Shown here: piece by piece, positions 1 to 8,919 of the stretch
How the letters are laid out: every line of letters begins with the position of its first letter
Position numbering within the stretch: position 1 is the first letter of the stretch
Assembly: GCA_006218045.1 (NCBI GenBank)
Contig: VBWB01000006.1
Coordinates: 124,001 to 188,000, forward strand
Direction of reading: 5' to 3'
Origin: Stygiobacter sp.
GTDB lineage: Bacteria > Pseudomonadota > Alphaproteobacteria > Rhodospirillales > Magnetospirillaceae
Length of the DNA: 64,000 nucleotides
Position numbers and translations under genes: made by a program
Notes under the pieces: generated by a model
Seen by the model: the letters and a program-made list of their open reading frames with translations, nothing else
What the model was told of the DNA's origin: nothing
The model's database searches: none

Positions 1-1014
1 GATTTCCGCCCCGGGTTCGGCGGGCACCGGCTCGGCCATGCGCCCGGCTTCGCGGCAAAAAAGCGCCCGCCCCGCCAATACCACCACCCGGCAGCCCGAC
101 AAAGTGCCGCCCTGGCCGTGGCGCAACCGGCGCAGCAGGCCTTGGCTGCGCTCCAGCCGGGGCGGCAATTCCTCGCCGCCATGGCAGCACAACAGCCGCA
201 CCAGCAGGCGCAGAGCCACATCCTCGGGCAATCGGTCCCAAGCATCACAATGCACCCAGGCGAAACCGGCGGGGTGAATATGGCCCCACTCGACCAAGGC
301 ATCGGCGACCATGCGGTCAAGCGCGTCGCCGGCCAAGGCCAGGGCGTGGGCGGTTTGGGCCAGCCGCGCCGGTTCCAGTCCCTCGGCGGCCAGGGTTTCA
401 CTCAGCAGACGCAGGCGGACGCGGGCATGGCGGGGATCGAGATTGGACGGATCGTCGACCCAATCCTGGTCCCAATGGCGCAAGGTGGCCAGCAGGCGGG
501 CCTTGGGTACCGTCAGCAACGGGCGCAGCCAGCGCATATGGGCGCCGTGGCGAATGGCCGTCATGGCCGACAAGCCGTCGACGCCCGAGCCCCGCGCCAG
601 TCGCAGCAAAAAGGTTTCCGCCTGATCATCGCGGTGATGGGCCAGCAGCAGATGGAGAATGCCGGCCTGGCGGCAATACTGTTCCAGCAGCGCATAGCGG
701 GCGGCGCGGGCACGGCCCTGGATGTCGGAGGTCGGCTTGTCGCCCAGCCAGGGCAAGATGTGATGTTCGATACCGTGATTGGCCAGCCATTGGCCGACCT
801 GCCCCGCCTCGGCGGTGGAATTGGGGCGCAGGCGGTGGTCGACGGTCAGCGCCACCACCCTGCCCCGATGCTCATGCGCCCAATGGGCGGCCAGCAAGGT
901 AGCGGCCAGGGAATCGGCGCCGCCCGACACCGCCACGGCCAGACGCGGTCCGGGCTCGAACGGCCCCAGCCGGTCCATCAAACTGGCGAATTCAGCGGGC
1001 GACAGTGCTTTCAT
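1..1014 (-). CDS. tilS: tRNA(Ile)-lysidine synthase TilS, C-terminus cut by window edge
   Basis: Modifies the wobble cytidine of tRNA-Ile(CAU) to lysidine in the cytoplasm, so that AUA is read as isoleucine. The minus-strand reading frame starts with ATG at 1014 (MKALSPAEF) and is open through base 1, giving 338 visible residues. The N-type ATP pyrophosphatase P-loop SGGADS lies near residue 30 and is followed by VDHRLRPNS and the HHRDDQAET motif typical of TilS. It lies 38 bp downstream of cpoB on the same strand, probably as part of a tol-pal-cpoB-tilS transcript. Family assignment is secure; the C-terminal domain is only partly visible. Confidence 0.93.
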   Translation of the reverse strand, partial: MKALSPAEFASLMDRLGPFEPGPRLAVAVSGGADSLAATLLAAHWAHEHRGRVVALTVDHRLRPNSTAEAGQVGQWLANHGIEHHILPWLGDKPTSDIQGRARAARYALLEQYCRQAGILHLLLAHHRDDQAETFLLRLARGSGVDGLSAMTAIRHGAHMRWLRPLLTVPKARLLATLRHWDQDWVDDPSNLDPRHARVRLRLLSETLAAEGLEPARLAQTAHALALAGDALDRMVADALVEWGHIHPAGFAWVHCDAWDRLPEDVALRLLVRLLCCHGGEELPPRLERSQGLLRRLRHGQGGTLSGCRVVVLAGRALFCREAGRMAEPVPAEPGAEI

Positions 1015-1023
1015 CAAACGATG

Positions 1024-1049
1024 ATGGCCCCTTCCGTCGAAGGGGCCAT
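1024..1049 (-). other. Perfect hairpin between cpoB and tilS
   Basis: Eleven-base perfect inverted repeat (ATGGCCCCTTC / GAAGGGGCCAT) with a 4-nt loop fills most of the 38-bp gap between the cpoB stop and the tilS start. No T-run follows on the minus strand, so it looks more like an RNA processing or partial attenuation hairpin than an intrinsic terminator. The function is inferred from position only. Confidence 0.45.
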
Positions 1050-1052
1050 GCC

Positions 1053-2024
1053 TTATTTGCAATCGTATTTCTGTTTTTCGGCGGTGGCCGCCCGCTTGAC
1101 CCGGTCGGGCATTTTCGGCTGTTCGTTGAACAAGATGGCGAAGGCGGTGCAGGCCTCTTTCTTCTTGCCCATCTGGCCGAAGGCCGAGCCGGCCTTATAG
1201 ATCATGTCGGCGGCCTTGGAATGCTTGGGAAACTTCTTGTAGCCCTCGAGGAAGGTGACGGCCGAGGTGTTGAAATCCTTGCGCACATAGGCGATGTCGC
1301 CCAGCCAGTACTGGGCGTTGCCGGCCAATTGGTGGTTGCCGTGCTGGGCCAGGAAGTCCTGGAAGCCCTTTTCAGCGGTGGTGTAATCGCCGCCTTGCAA
1401 CGCGTCGTAGGCCATGTCGTACAGACCCTGGGCGTCCTTGGGGGGGGCGGACGGCACCGCCGGGGCCGGCTTCTTCAAATCCTTTTCCGACAGCGTGCCC
1501 AGGCTTTGCGGACCGCTGGCCGGGCCGGGACTGTCGCTGCCCTTGGCCGCCGGCATGGATAATTGCTGCGCCCCGCCCGCCGACGGGGTCGGCGCCGAAG
1601 ACGGACCCTGGCCCGCCTGCAAATCCTTGAGGCGCATATCCAGATCGGCCTGCAAACGCTCCATCTGGCGGCCCACCTGGGCGGCCTTGAAATTGGCTTC
1701 CTCGACCCTGCCGGTCAACTGGCGCACCAACTCTTCCAACTGGTCGACCCGCTCGTCCAGACGCGTCGCCATACCGGGCGACAGCGGCTGCGCCTGCGGA
1801 CGCGGTGCCGAGGCGCCGCCGCCGCCCAAGGCCGGCGAGGTGATCACGGTGGCGCCACCGGCACCACGAGCCGCTTGGGCTTGCATCATTTGCAGGTCGC
1901 GTTCCAACCGGTCCAGCCTGTCGGACATGGCGCGGTTCTCATATTGGGCCATGGCCGGAGCGGCCAAGGCGGTCATGCAAACCAGAACGGTGGCCAGAAC
2001 GGCGGAAAGAGCAAGACGGCGCAC
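1053..2024 (-). CDS. cpoB: Cell division coordinator CpoB (YbgF)
   Basis: Periplasmic TolA-binding protein that couples peptidoglycan synthesis with outer-membrane constriction at division. The 323-residue product has a clear Sec signal peptide (MRRLALSAVLATVL...APAMAQ) and an N-terminal coiled coil (about residues 30-140, LDRLERDLQ, LDERVDQLEELV). A Pro/Ala/Ser-rich linker follows, then C-terminal TPR repeats (from about residue 205, GLYDMAYDALQGGDYTTAEKGFQ, NAQYWLGDIAYVR) ending at Cys-Lys. This is the standard CpoB layout. The usual upstream partners pal and tolB are absent: sequence upstream of about 2,100 is mobile-element DNA, so the island seems to abut the tol-pal-cpoB locus. Confidence 0.92.
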   Translation of the reverse strand: MRRLALSAVLATVLVCMTALAAPAMAQYENRAMSDRLDRLERDLQMMQAQAARGAGGATVITSPALGGGGASAPRPQAQPLSPGMATRLDERVDQLEELVRQLTGRVEEANFKAAQVGRQMERLQADLDMRLKDLQAGQGPSSAPTPSAGGAQQLSMPAAKGSDSPGPASGPQSLGTLSEKDLKKPAPAVPSAPPKDAQGLYDMAYDALQGGDYTTAEKGFQDFLAQHGNHQLAGNAQYWLGDIAYVRKDFNTSAVTFLEGYKKFPKHSKAADMIYKAGSAFGQMGKKKEACTAFAILFNEQPKMPDRVKRAATAEKQKYDCK

Positions 2025-2225
2025 GGGCGAACCTCGATCAGTCGGGACAGTTTGACGGGCGAACGGACATCGTTACGCCGGCATCACCGGGGTTTCATAG
2101 CATAAAGCCGGTTCAAGGCAAAGTTGGGGCAAAAAATAGGGGCTGCACCGAATCCAGGATACCCAGGACCAGTTGAAAGCCACGGTGAAGGAAATCCATC
2201 ACCAGATTCACCCCAGGGCGGGCCG

Positions 2226-2978
2226 ATGATCGCCAAGCGCATTGACCGTAAGCCTGAAATCCGCGACGACTATGCCAACCTTGGCCGCTATATCGCCGCC
2301 GCCAAGGAGAAGGGCGAGAAGCTCGACAAGTTCTGGATCGTCAACTGCGACGCCGGCAGCGATCTGAAAGACCTGGACACCGCCCTGATCGAGATCGAGG
2401 CGACACGGATGATCTTCCCGTTTCGCGACGACAAGGGGCATATCTGGGCGGTGCGGGGCATGGACGGCCAGGGCCGCACCGCCGATTTGGGCGACACGGA
2501 TAAAAACATCACCCATGTGATCGATCCCGGCGGCGATCTCGCCCGCGAGAAAGCCGCCTATGGCGGGCCGGTGATCATCACCGCGGACTGCCTGTCTGCC
2601 TCAGTCCTGCACAAGGACACCGGCACCCCGGTGATCCTGGTGCCGAAAGCTGACCATCTGCCGACACGGGCGGCGGCTATCCGCCTGCACCATCCCAAAA
2701 GCCGCATCGTGATCGCGACCCCGACCCGCAACCTTCACGCCGATCAGGCGGCGGCTGTGGTCGCCGGCGAGTTGGTGGTGATCGACGGCATCCAAGCCCA
2801 GGCCAAGATCGTTGCCGATCTCGCGAACAAACGCCCGGTCGCCGTCGATCCTGCGCTGGCTAGTGCTAAGAATGCCTTTGAGGAAACCGCAGTATCACCA
2901 TCCGAGTCCTGCGACGGCCTCCTCGACGAGAAAAAGATCGCCAAGCGGATTGAGCACAGAAATCGGTGTAACAGGTGA
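2226..2978 (+). pseudogene. Relaxase / Toprim-domain mobilisation gene remnant
   Basis: A 250-residue open frame starting MIAKRIDRKPEIRDD. The first 80 or so residues resemble the extreme N-terminus of TraI/VirD2-type relaxases (MIAKR..., then a 'WIVNCDAGSDLKDLD' stretch). From about residue 95 the sequence (GGPVIITADCLSASVLHKDTG, IRLHHPKSRIVIATPTRN) resembles the Toprim-like segment of plasmid primases and relaxase fusions. The histidine triad and catalytic tyrosine of a relaxase are not seen, and the protein is far shorter than such fusions. It is probably an internally deleted remnant marking the left side of the island. Family placement is by eye. Confidence 0.5.
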
Positions 2979-3456
2979 GGTAGACGTGACCATTACGGGC
3001 TATGCTTTCCTCATCGTCATGTATCTGACCTTAATTCATGGAATGGGGCCTCAGGGGGCGGCGATTGTTCTTGCTGATCTTAGTGGCGGTCAGCGTCAGC
3101 CTGTCCATCTAACCAAAGCCGAAGGGGGCATCCAGTTCAAGGATGAAGAGCAATCCGGCGTCAGAAGTCACCTTGGTATCCGTGTAACTTGAGCTTCACG
3201 CGGCGGCAAGAAACCCGCAGCTCAACGGGATATGGTTTTCTCTCCGCCAGCCTCATCTGACCCCATTCCAGAATTCAATAACACATTGATTTATATTAAA
3301 TAAATTTCGTCAGTCGGCTCTGAAATTGCTGTTACACCTGGGAAATCCAGGATAAAAGCGATCTCACGACTAGCGCGGGCACACATTGCCAATGTATGGT
3401 TTTATTGATAAGTGACGGCTCGCTGTGCAGCTAATTGAATAGCTTGTGGAGGACGC
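2979..3456. other. Gene-poor stretch upstream of the cas operon
   Basis: No convincing gene. A frame running to 3192 (ending SHLGIRVT) has no recognisable domain and is probably debris from the preceding remnant. Bases about 3,280-3,440 are clearly AT-richer than the flanks and presumably carry the cas promoter, but I see no strong -35/-10 pair. A GGAGG ribosome-binding sequence at 3448-3452 precedes the cas3 frame. Confidence 0.5.
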
Positions 3457-5628
3457 ATTCCACCTATTGCCCATATCCGTCAGGACGGCACCGTTTCACA
3501 CGATCTTGCCGAGCACCTGAAAGACACCGCGCTGTCGGCCAGTGCCTTCGCCAATGGGTGGAAAGGTGGGGCTGCTGCGCATGTGGCCGCCCTCTGGCAT
3601 GATTTGGGCAAGTTCTCGGCGGATTTCCAGGCCTATATCGGCGCGGCACGAAACGAGGATGCCCACCTCGAGGATACATTGATCAACATCCAAAAGGTGG
3701 ATCATTCCACCGCGGGCGCCCTGCACGCGGTGACGGGACTGGGCGATGTCGGTTTGGGGATTTCCTTCATCATCGCCGGCCACCATGCGGGGTTGCCCGA
3801 CTTCACCGGGGCAAATGGGCGGAAGGGGTTGAAGGATCGGCTGGAACAGGGGAGAACCCTGTTGCAGGCGGCGCGGGCCGCCGCCCCTGCCGACCTTCTG
3901 CGGGCGGACCCGGTGAGCCGACCGCCGACACACGATCCCTCGATGTGGATTCGCATGACGGCATCGGCGGTGTTCGACGCCGACTTTCTCGACACCGAGG
4001 CATTTTTTGCCCCCGAGCGCCGCGACAAACGCGCGGGTTGGACCGAGATCGGCGCGCTTCGGGCCAAGCTTGATCGCAAGCTGGCGGAGTTTTCCGAAAG
4101 ACAAGGGGCCGTCAACCACGTGCGGACGGAAGTCCTGGCGGCGTGCCGCAGCGCTGCCCAAGGCTCGCCGGGCCTTTATTCCCTGACCGTGCCCACCGGT
4201 GGCGGCAAGACCCTGTCCTCGCTGGCCTTTGCCCTGGACCACATCCATCGGCACCCCGATCAAATGCGCCGCGTCATCTATGCCGTGCCCTTCACCAGCG
4301 TCATCGAACAAACCGCCGCAATCTTCCGCGACGCTCTGGGCGAGGCCGCCGTGTTGGAACATCACAGCGCTTTCGACGACGGGCGCGGCCCCCAGACCAA
4401 TCGCACGCGCCTGGCATCCGAGAACTGGGATGCCCCGGTGGTGGTGACCACCACCGTGCAATTGTTCGAGTCCCTCTTCGCCAACCGCACCTCGCGCCTG
4501 CGCAAGCTGCACAACATCGCCGGCAGCGTGGTCATCTTGGACGAAGCCCAATCCCTGCCGCCGCATCTGCTGCGCCCGATCACCGCCGCCCTGGCCGAAC
4601 TGGTGACGGGCTACGGGGTGACGGTGGTCTTGTGCACCGCCACCCAACCGGCTTTGGCCGCCGTGTTCAAGGAATTGCCCCAAGCGAGAGAGATCATCCC
4701 CGACCCAGCCGATGTGTTCTCGCGGCTGGACCGCGTCCGCGTGCGCTTCCCCCGGCTCGGTGAAACGCAAAGTTGGGACGAGATCGCCGCCGCCATGACC
4801 GCCCTGGACCGGGTCTTGGCCATCGTCAATTCACGGGCCGATTGCCGCCGCCTGCACGGCCTGCTGCCGGTCGGCGCCGTTCACCTGTCCACCTGGCAAT
4901 GCGCGGCCCACCGTTCCGATTTACTCGGGCGGATCAGCGGGACGGGGCCGGCGCGGGTGGTCTCCACCTCGTTGATCGAGGCGGGGGTGGACATCAGTTT
5001 TCCCGTCGTCTTCCGCGCCATGACCGGGCTCGATTCCATCGCCCAGGCCGCCGGTCGCTGCAACCGTGAGGGCGATCTGCCGGAGAAAGGCCGGGTCGAG
5101 GTATTCCGCCCCGAGGGAGGCCGGCTGCACGGCCTGCAACGGCAAGCCGCCGAAGCCGCCGAGGCGACCTTGCGTCGCCATGGGGCGGCACCGTTCCATC
5201 CCGATTCGTTTGTCGATTATTTCCGCGAACTTTATTGGGGCCGGCCCAGCCACGATCCCAACGGCATTTGCACCATGCTGGGATTGGGCGCCGTGCGCCA
5301 GGGCCGCCCCTGGTACGACATTGCCTTCCGCTCCGCCGCCGAGGCCTTCCGGATGATCGAACAAAAAGACGAGAGCCTGGTGGTCGAATACGACCAGACG
5401 GCCAGCCACGCCCTGGCCGAGCTGCGCCGCCACGGCCCGTCGCGCGCCATCTGGCGGGCGCTGCAACGCTACACCGTGCCGGTACCGGTCGGAGACATGG
5501 CCCGTTTACGCGAGCAGGGCGCGGTGGAAGAGGTGCACGGCGTGACCGTTCTTGTCACCCAGAGCCTGTATGACCGGGACGGCGCCGGATTGTGGATGGA
5601 GAGAGAGTATGGGGGCACATCGCCATGA
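3457..5628 (+). CDS. cas3: CRISPR-associated helicase-nuclease Cas3 (type I-C), non-standard start
   Basis: Interference effector that nicks and degrades DNA marked by the type I-C Cascade. It has an N-terminal HD nuclease (EHLKDTA histidine, AALWHDLGK HD pair, GHHAG) followed by an SF2 helicase with Walker A PTGGGKT, a DEAQ box (VVILDEAQSLPP), motif III LCTATQP and motif VI QAAGRCNREG. The frame opens at 3439 but holds no ATG, GTG or TTG before a GTG at 3583. Starting at 3583 would remove conserved HD-domain residues (AHI...AEHLKDTA). I place the start at ATT 3457, four bases after GGAGG; an ATT start or a mutated ATG are both possible. The product would be about 723 residues, normal for I-C. 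It overlaps cas5c by ATGA. Confidence 0.88.
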   Translation: MPPIAHIRQDGTVSHDLAEHLKDTALSASAFANGWKGGAAAHVAALWHDLGKFSADFQAYIGAARNEDAHLEDTLINIQKVDHSTAGALHAVTGLGDVGLGISFIIAGHHAGLPDFTGANGRKGLKDRLEQGRTLLQAARAAAPADLLRADPVSRPPTHDPSMWIRMTASAVFDADFLDTEAFFAPERRDKRAGWTEIGALRAKLDRKLAEFSERQGAVNHVRTEVLAACRSAAQGSPGLYSLTVPTGGGKTLSSLAFALDHIHRHPDQMRRVIYAVPFTSVIEQTAAIFRDALGEAAVLEHHSAFDDGRGPQTNRTRLASENWDAPVVVTTTVQLFESLFANRTSRLRKLHNIAGSVVILDEAQSLPPHLLRPITAALAELVTGYGVTVVLCTATQPALAAVFKELPQAREIIPDPADVFSRLDRVRVRFPRLGETQSWDEIAAAMTALDRVLAIVNSRADCRRLHGLLPVGAVHLSTWQCAAHRSDLLGRISGTGPARVVSTSLIEAGVDISFPVVFRAMTGLDSIAQAAGRCNREGDLPEKGRVEVFRPEGGRLHGLQRQAAEAAEATLRRHGAAPFHPDSFVDYFRELYWGRPSHDPNGICTMLGLGAVRQGRPWYDIAFRSAAEAFRMIEQKDESLVVEYDQTASHALAELRRHGPSRAIWRALQRYTVPVPVGDMARLREQGAVEEVHGVTVLVTQSLYDRDGAGLWMEREYGGTSP

Positions 5629-6275
5629 TTCATGACGGCAAAGCCATCTCATTGCCGCTCAGCCTGCGGGTTTGGGGCGACGCGGCTTTGTTCACCCGGC
5701 CCGAGATGAAGGTGGAGCGCGTGTCCTATGACATGTGCACGCCGTCGGCGGCGCGAGGCATTCTCGAGGCGGTGTTCTGGAAACCGCAAATGGTCTGGCG
5801 GGTCGAGCGCATCGACGTGCTGAAGCCCATCCGCTTCCAGACCGTGCGCCGCAACGAGGTGGGGACCAAGGCCAGCAACGCCTTCGGCATCGACGCCGAG
5901 GACCACCGCCAGCAGCGGGCCTCGGTGATCCTGCGCGAGGTGGATTATGTCGTCACCGCCCGTATCGCCCTGACCGCCAAGGCGCCGGCGGACGAGACCG
6001 TGACCAAGTATGTGGAAATGTTCCGCCGCCGTGCCCGCGCCGGCCAGTGTTTCCACCGCCCCTGCCTGGGCACGCGCGAATTCGCCGCCGATTTCACCCT
6101 GGTCGAGGATGGCACCGATGTGCCGCCGCCCATCGCCGACAGCCCCGATCTGGGCTGGATGCTGCTGGATATCGACCATTCCGGCAAGGCGCCGGTGCCT
6201 TTGTTCTTCCGCGCCCGTCTGGTCGAGGGTCGCTTGGCCGTGCCACCGCCCGATTCGGTGGAGGTGCGGCGATGA
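5625..6275 (+). CDS. cas5c: Cas5c (Cas5d), crRNA-processing and Cascade subunit
   Basis: In type I-C systems Cas5c replaces Cas6: it cuts the repeat at the 3' base of its hairpin and stays bound to the 5' handle in Cascade. The 216-residue product begins MIHDGKAISLPLSLRVWGD. It shows the family's N-terminal RRM-like strand, 'FTRPEMKVERVSYDMCTPSAARGILEAVFWKP', and 'VRRNEVGTKAS'. I chose ATG 5625 because it overlaps the cas3 stop as ATGA, and the conserved N-terminus follows at once; an in-frame upstream ATG at 5592 is less likely. It is followed by cas8c with a second ATGA overlap, so translation is probably coupled. Confidence 0.95.
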   Translation: MIHDGKAISLPLSLRVWGDAALFTRPEMKVERVSYDMCTPSAARGILEAVFWKPQMVWRVERIDVLKPIRFQTVRRNEVGTKASNAFGIDAEDHRQQRASVILREVDYVVTARIALTAKAPADETVTKYVEMFRRRARAGQCFHRPCLGTREFAADFTLVEDGTDVPPPIADSPDLGWMLLDIDHSGKAPVPLFFRARLVEGRLAVPPPDSVEVRR

Positions 6276-8047
6276 TCCTGCACCGCCTCAACGACTATTA
6301 TCAGCGCCTGCTGGCCGAGGGCACGGCCCAGCCCCCCGGCTTTCAGGAAAAAGAGATTCACTTCGTCGTCACCGTCGACGCCGAGGGACATTTCGTCTCG
6401 TTGCGATCGACGCGGGACGACAACAAGCGGGGCAAGAAATTTGTGGTGCCGGTTAAGATTCGAAAATCATCTGAAACGGCAGCCAATCCCCTTTGGGACA
6501 ACGCAGAGTACATATTTGGGATTGCGAGGCCGACACTTACACCCAAGCAGATAGACAAAGTTCCGTTACGACGTCTCGCATTTATTGATCATATCAACTC
6601 CCTTCCACCGCTTGCGGCATCCGACCCCGGCGTGGTCTCAATAAAGAAATTCCTGGAGCACGGGGATTGGTCGGAAATTTCTGAGCACGAGAGCTGGAGC
6701 GATCTTTGCGCAGGAGGAGACATATCATTTCGCCTTGAAGGCGATGAATGTCTGGTTTGTCAACGTCCCATCGTCGCGCAGACATATCGTAACCATGGCG
6801 ACACTACCAGAGATTGTCCAGATAGGTGGTGCTTGATAACGGGGGAACGCTCGGCAATTGCTCGCACCCATACCGAAATTAAAGGCATTCGCTTTGCACA
6901 CACCAAGGGTGCCACGCTGGTATCCTTTAACCTTCCGGCTTTCGAATCCCATGGCTGGAAGCAAGGAGACAACGGCCCCGTTGGCAATGCGGCAGCACAT
7001 GCCTACACGACCGGGTTGAACCATCTGCTGGCGCGCGAGCAGGCCCGCCACCACCACACCGAGGGCGACACCACCTTCGTGTTCTGGGCCACCGGGCCGA
7101 CACCGCTGGAAAGCAGCTTCCTGAGCCTGATCACCGGTGGCGCCTTCCACGACGAGGATGCCGGCCAGCCCCCCGACGGCCAAGCCGTCCATGACGTTTT
7201 CGCCACCATCCGTACCGGCCTGCATGCCCTGCGCCGGGACGACACCCCTTTTTGCATCCTCGGCCTCGCCCCGAACGTTTCTCGACTGGCGGTGCGGTTC
7301 TGGCACCAGGGCACCGTCGGCGCCATCGCCGCCGTGGTCGAGCGCCATTTCGACGACCTGAACGTGGATGGATTATGGGCCAAGGGCAAGGCGCCCGGCC
7401 TGTGGCATCTGCTGTCGGCGGCGGCCAGGGGCGGCGATGTGGGCACCTTGTCCGACACTTTGCGCGGTCGTCTGGCCGCCGAGACGGTGACGGCGATCCT
7501 GAAAGGCACGCCGTACCCGACCACCTTGCTGGCCCGCACCATCCAACGCTGTCAGGCCGAACGATCGGTCTGGCCGCTGCGTGCCGCCCTGATCAAAGCC
7601 AGCCTGAACCGCCTTGCGTCGCCAGAGGAGAAGATCGCCGTGAGCCTGGATCCCGACAACACCCATATGGGCTATCGCCTGGGCCGGCTGTTCGCCGTGC
7701 TGGAGGACATACAGCGCCTCAGCCAGGGCAAGAGCAGCTCCAACGTCACCATCCGCGACCGTTATTTCGCCGCCGCCATGACCGCGCCGCGTTCGGTCTA
7801 TCCGCAATTGATGCGACTGAAGAACGCCCATCTGCGCAAATTGGCCCGCGACAAGAAGGGCTTGGCGGTGATGCTGGAACAGCGCCTGGGGGAAATCCTC
7901 GATCCCCTGCCGGCAGAGGCGGGGTTGCCGGCCACGCTCGACCTCGATGCCCAGGGCCGCTTCATCCTGGGATACCACCATCAGGCCAATGCCTGGCGTC
8001 ACAAGGACGCCGCCACCGATACCACCGACACCCAAGACGACGAATGA
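6272..8047 (+). CDS. cas8c: Cas8c (Csd1), large subunit of type I-C Cascade
   Basis: Large Cascade subunit expected to read the PAM and recruit Cas3; in I-C an internal start may also give a small subunit (family knowledge, not visible here). The 591-residue protein starts MILHRLNDYYQRLLAEG. It carries a Cys-rich finger-like region (CLVCQRP...CPDRWCLITGE) and the Csd1 signature 'HTEIKGIRFAHTKGATLVSFNLPAFESHGWKQGDNGPV' around residues 200-240. The ATG overlaps the cas5c stop (ATGA). Base composition changes sharply inside the gene: about 6455-7000 is AT-richer with different codon choice from the GC-rich ends, suggesting an exchanged segment covering residues about 62-243. Confidence 0.95.
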   Translation: MILHRLNDYYQRLLAEGTAQPPGFQEKEIHFVVTVDAEGHFVSLRSTRDDNKRGKKFVVPVKIRKSSETAANPLWDNAEYIFGIARPTLTPKQIDKVPLRRLAFIDHINSLPPLAASDPGVVSIKKFLEHGDWSEISEHESWSDLCAGGDISFRLEGDECLVCQRPIVAQTYRNHGDTTRDCPDRWCLITGERSAIARTHTEIKGIRFAHTKGATLVSFNLPAFESHGWKQGDNGPVGNAAAHAYTTGLNHLLAREQARHHHTEGDTTFVFWATGPTPLESSFLSLITGGAFHDEDAGQPPDGQAVHDVFATIRTGLHALRRDDTPFCILGLAPNVSRLAVRFWHQGTVGAIAAVVERHFDDLNVDGLWAKGKAPGLWHLLSAAARGGDVGTLSDTLRGRLAAETVTAILKGTPYPTTLLARTIQRCQAERSVWPLRAALIKASLNRLASPEEKIAVSLDPDNTHMGYRLGRLFAVLEDIQRLSQGKSSSNVTIRDRYFAAAMTAPRSVYPQLMRLKNAHLRKLARDKKGLAVMLEQRLGEILDPLPAEAGLPATLDLDAQGRFILGYHHQANAWRHKDAATDTTDTQDDE

Positions 8048-8061
8048 CGGGAGCCCTTTCC

Positions 8062-8919
8062 ATGACCAGTCCGGTGATTTCCAACCGCTACGATTTCGTC
8101 CTGCTGTTCGACGTCAAGGACGGCAACCCCAATGGCGACCCCGATGCCGGCAACCAGCCGCGCATGGACCCCGAGACCGGCCAGGGGCTGGTCACCGACG
8201 TCGCCATCAAACGCAAGATTCGCAATTACGTCGGCCTCAAGACCGGCAATACCTCGCCCAACGCCATCTATGTGCGTGAAGGCGCGGTGTTGCAGGAACA
8301 GCGCCGCGATGCCTATCAGGGGCTGAAGGACGGGGAAAAGGCGTCCGAGGAAAAGGCGCGTGCGCTGATGTGCGCCAATTTCTTCGACGTCCGCGCCTTC
8401 GGCGCGGTGATGTCGACCAAGAAGTTCAATGCCGGGCAAGTGCGCGGCCCGGTGCAGATCACCTTTGCCCGCTCGATCAACCGCATCCTGCCCGCCGACC
8501 ACACCATCACCCGCGTCGCCCGCGAGACCGAGGCCCGCGCCGCCGAAGGCGGCAGCACCGAAATGGGCGGCAAATCCACCATCGCCTATGGCCTTTATCG
8601 GGCCAGCGGCTTCATCTCCCCCCATCTGGCCCAGGGCGACAAGGGCACCGGCTTCACCGAGGCCGATTTGGCGCTGCTGTGGGAAGCCCTGGCCGCCATG
8701 TTCGACCTGGACCGCTCCGCCGCCCGTGGCCTGATGGCCACCCGCCGCGTCGTCGCCTTCCGCCATGCCAGCCCCTTGGGCAATGCCCCCGCCCATACCT
8801 TGCTGGACCGGGTGAAAGTCACCCAGAACGCCGATACCCCCCGCGACTGGTCTGATTTCGCCGTCACCATCGACCGCGACGGCCTGCCCCAGGGGGTGGA
8901 CGTGGTGGAAATCCTGTGA
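8062..8919 (+). CDS. cas7: Cas7c (Csd2), Cascade backbone subunit
   Basis: Forms the helical backbone that coats the crRNA spacer. The 285-residue product starts MTSPVISNRYDFVLLFDVKDGNPNGDPDAGN, the hallmark of Csd2/Csh2 Cas7 proteins, and continues with 'GLVTDVAIKRKIRNYV' and 'FFDVRAFGAVMSTK'. A GGGAG sequence nine bases upstream supports ATG 8062. An in-frame ATG at 8044, overlapping the cas8c stop as ATGA, is an alternative that adds six residues. The stop overlaps the GTG of the following KAP gene. Confidence 0.96.
   Translation: MTSPVISNRYDFVLLFDVKDGNPNGDPDAGNQPRMDPETGQGLVTDVAIKRKIRNYVGLKTGNTSPNAIYVREGAVLQEQRRDAYQGLKDGEKASEEKARALMCANFFDVRAFGAVMSTKKFNAGQVRGPVQITFARSINRILPADHTITRVARETEARAAEGGSTEMGGKSTIAYGLYRASGFISPHLAQGDKGTGFTEADLALLWEALAAMFDLDRSAARGLMATRRVVAFRHASPLGNAPAHTLLDRVKVTQNADTPRDWSDFAVTIDRDGLPQGVDVVEIL

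Noticed and set aside
2812-3192. 126-residue frame after the relaxase remnant
   Set aside because: Its first part is a shadow of the remnant; the rest has no domain and no ribosome-binding site.
5735-6271. Upstream extension of the cas8c frame through cas5c
   Set aside because: This part lies entirely within cas5c; ATG 6272 with ATGA overlap and the Csd1 N-terminus (MILHRLNDYYQRL) sets the start.
7252-8061. Upstream extension of the cas7 frame
   Set aside because: Low-complexity Arg/Pro-rich shadow of cas8c; Cas7 begins at 8062 with a ribosome-binding site.
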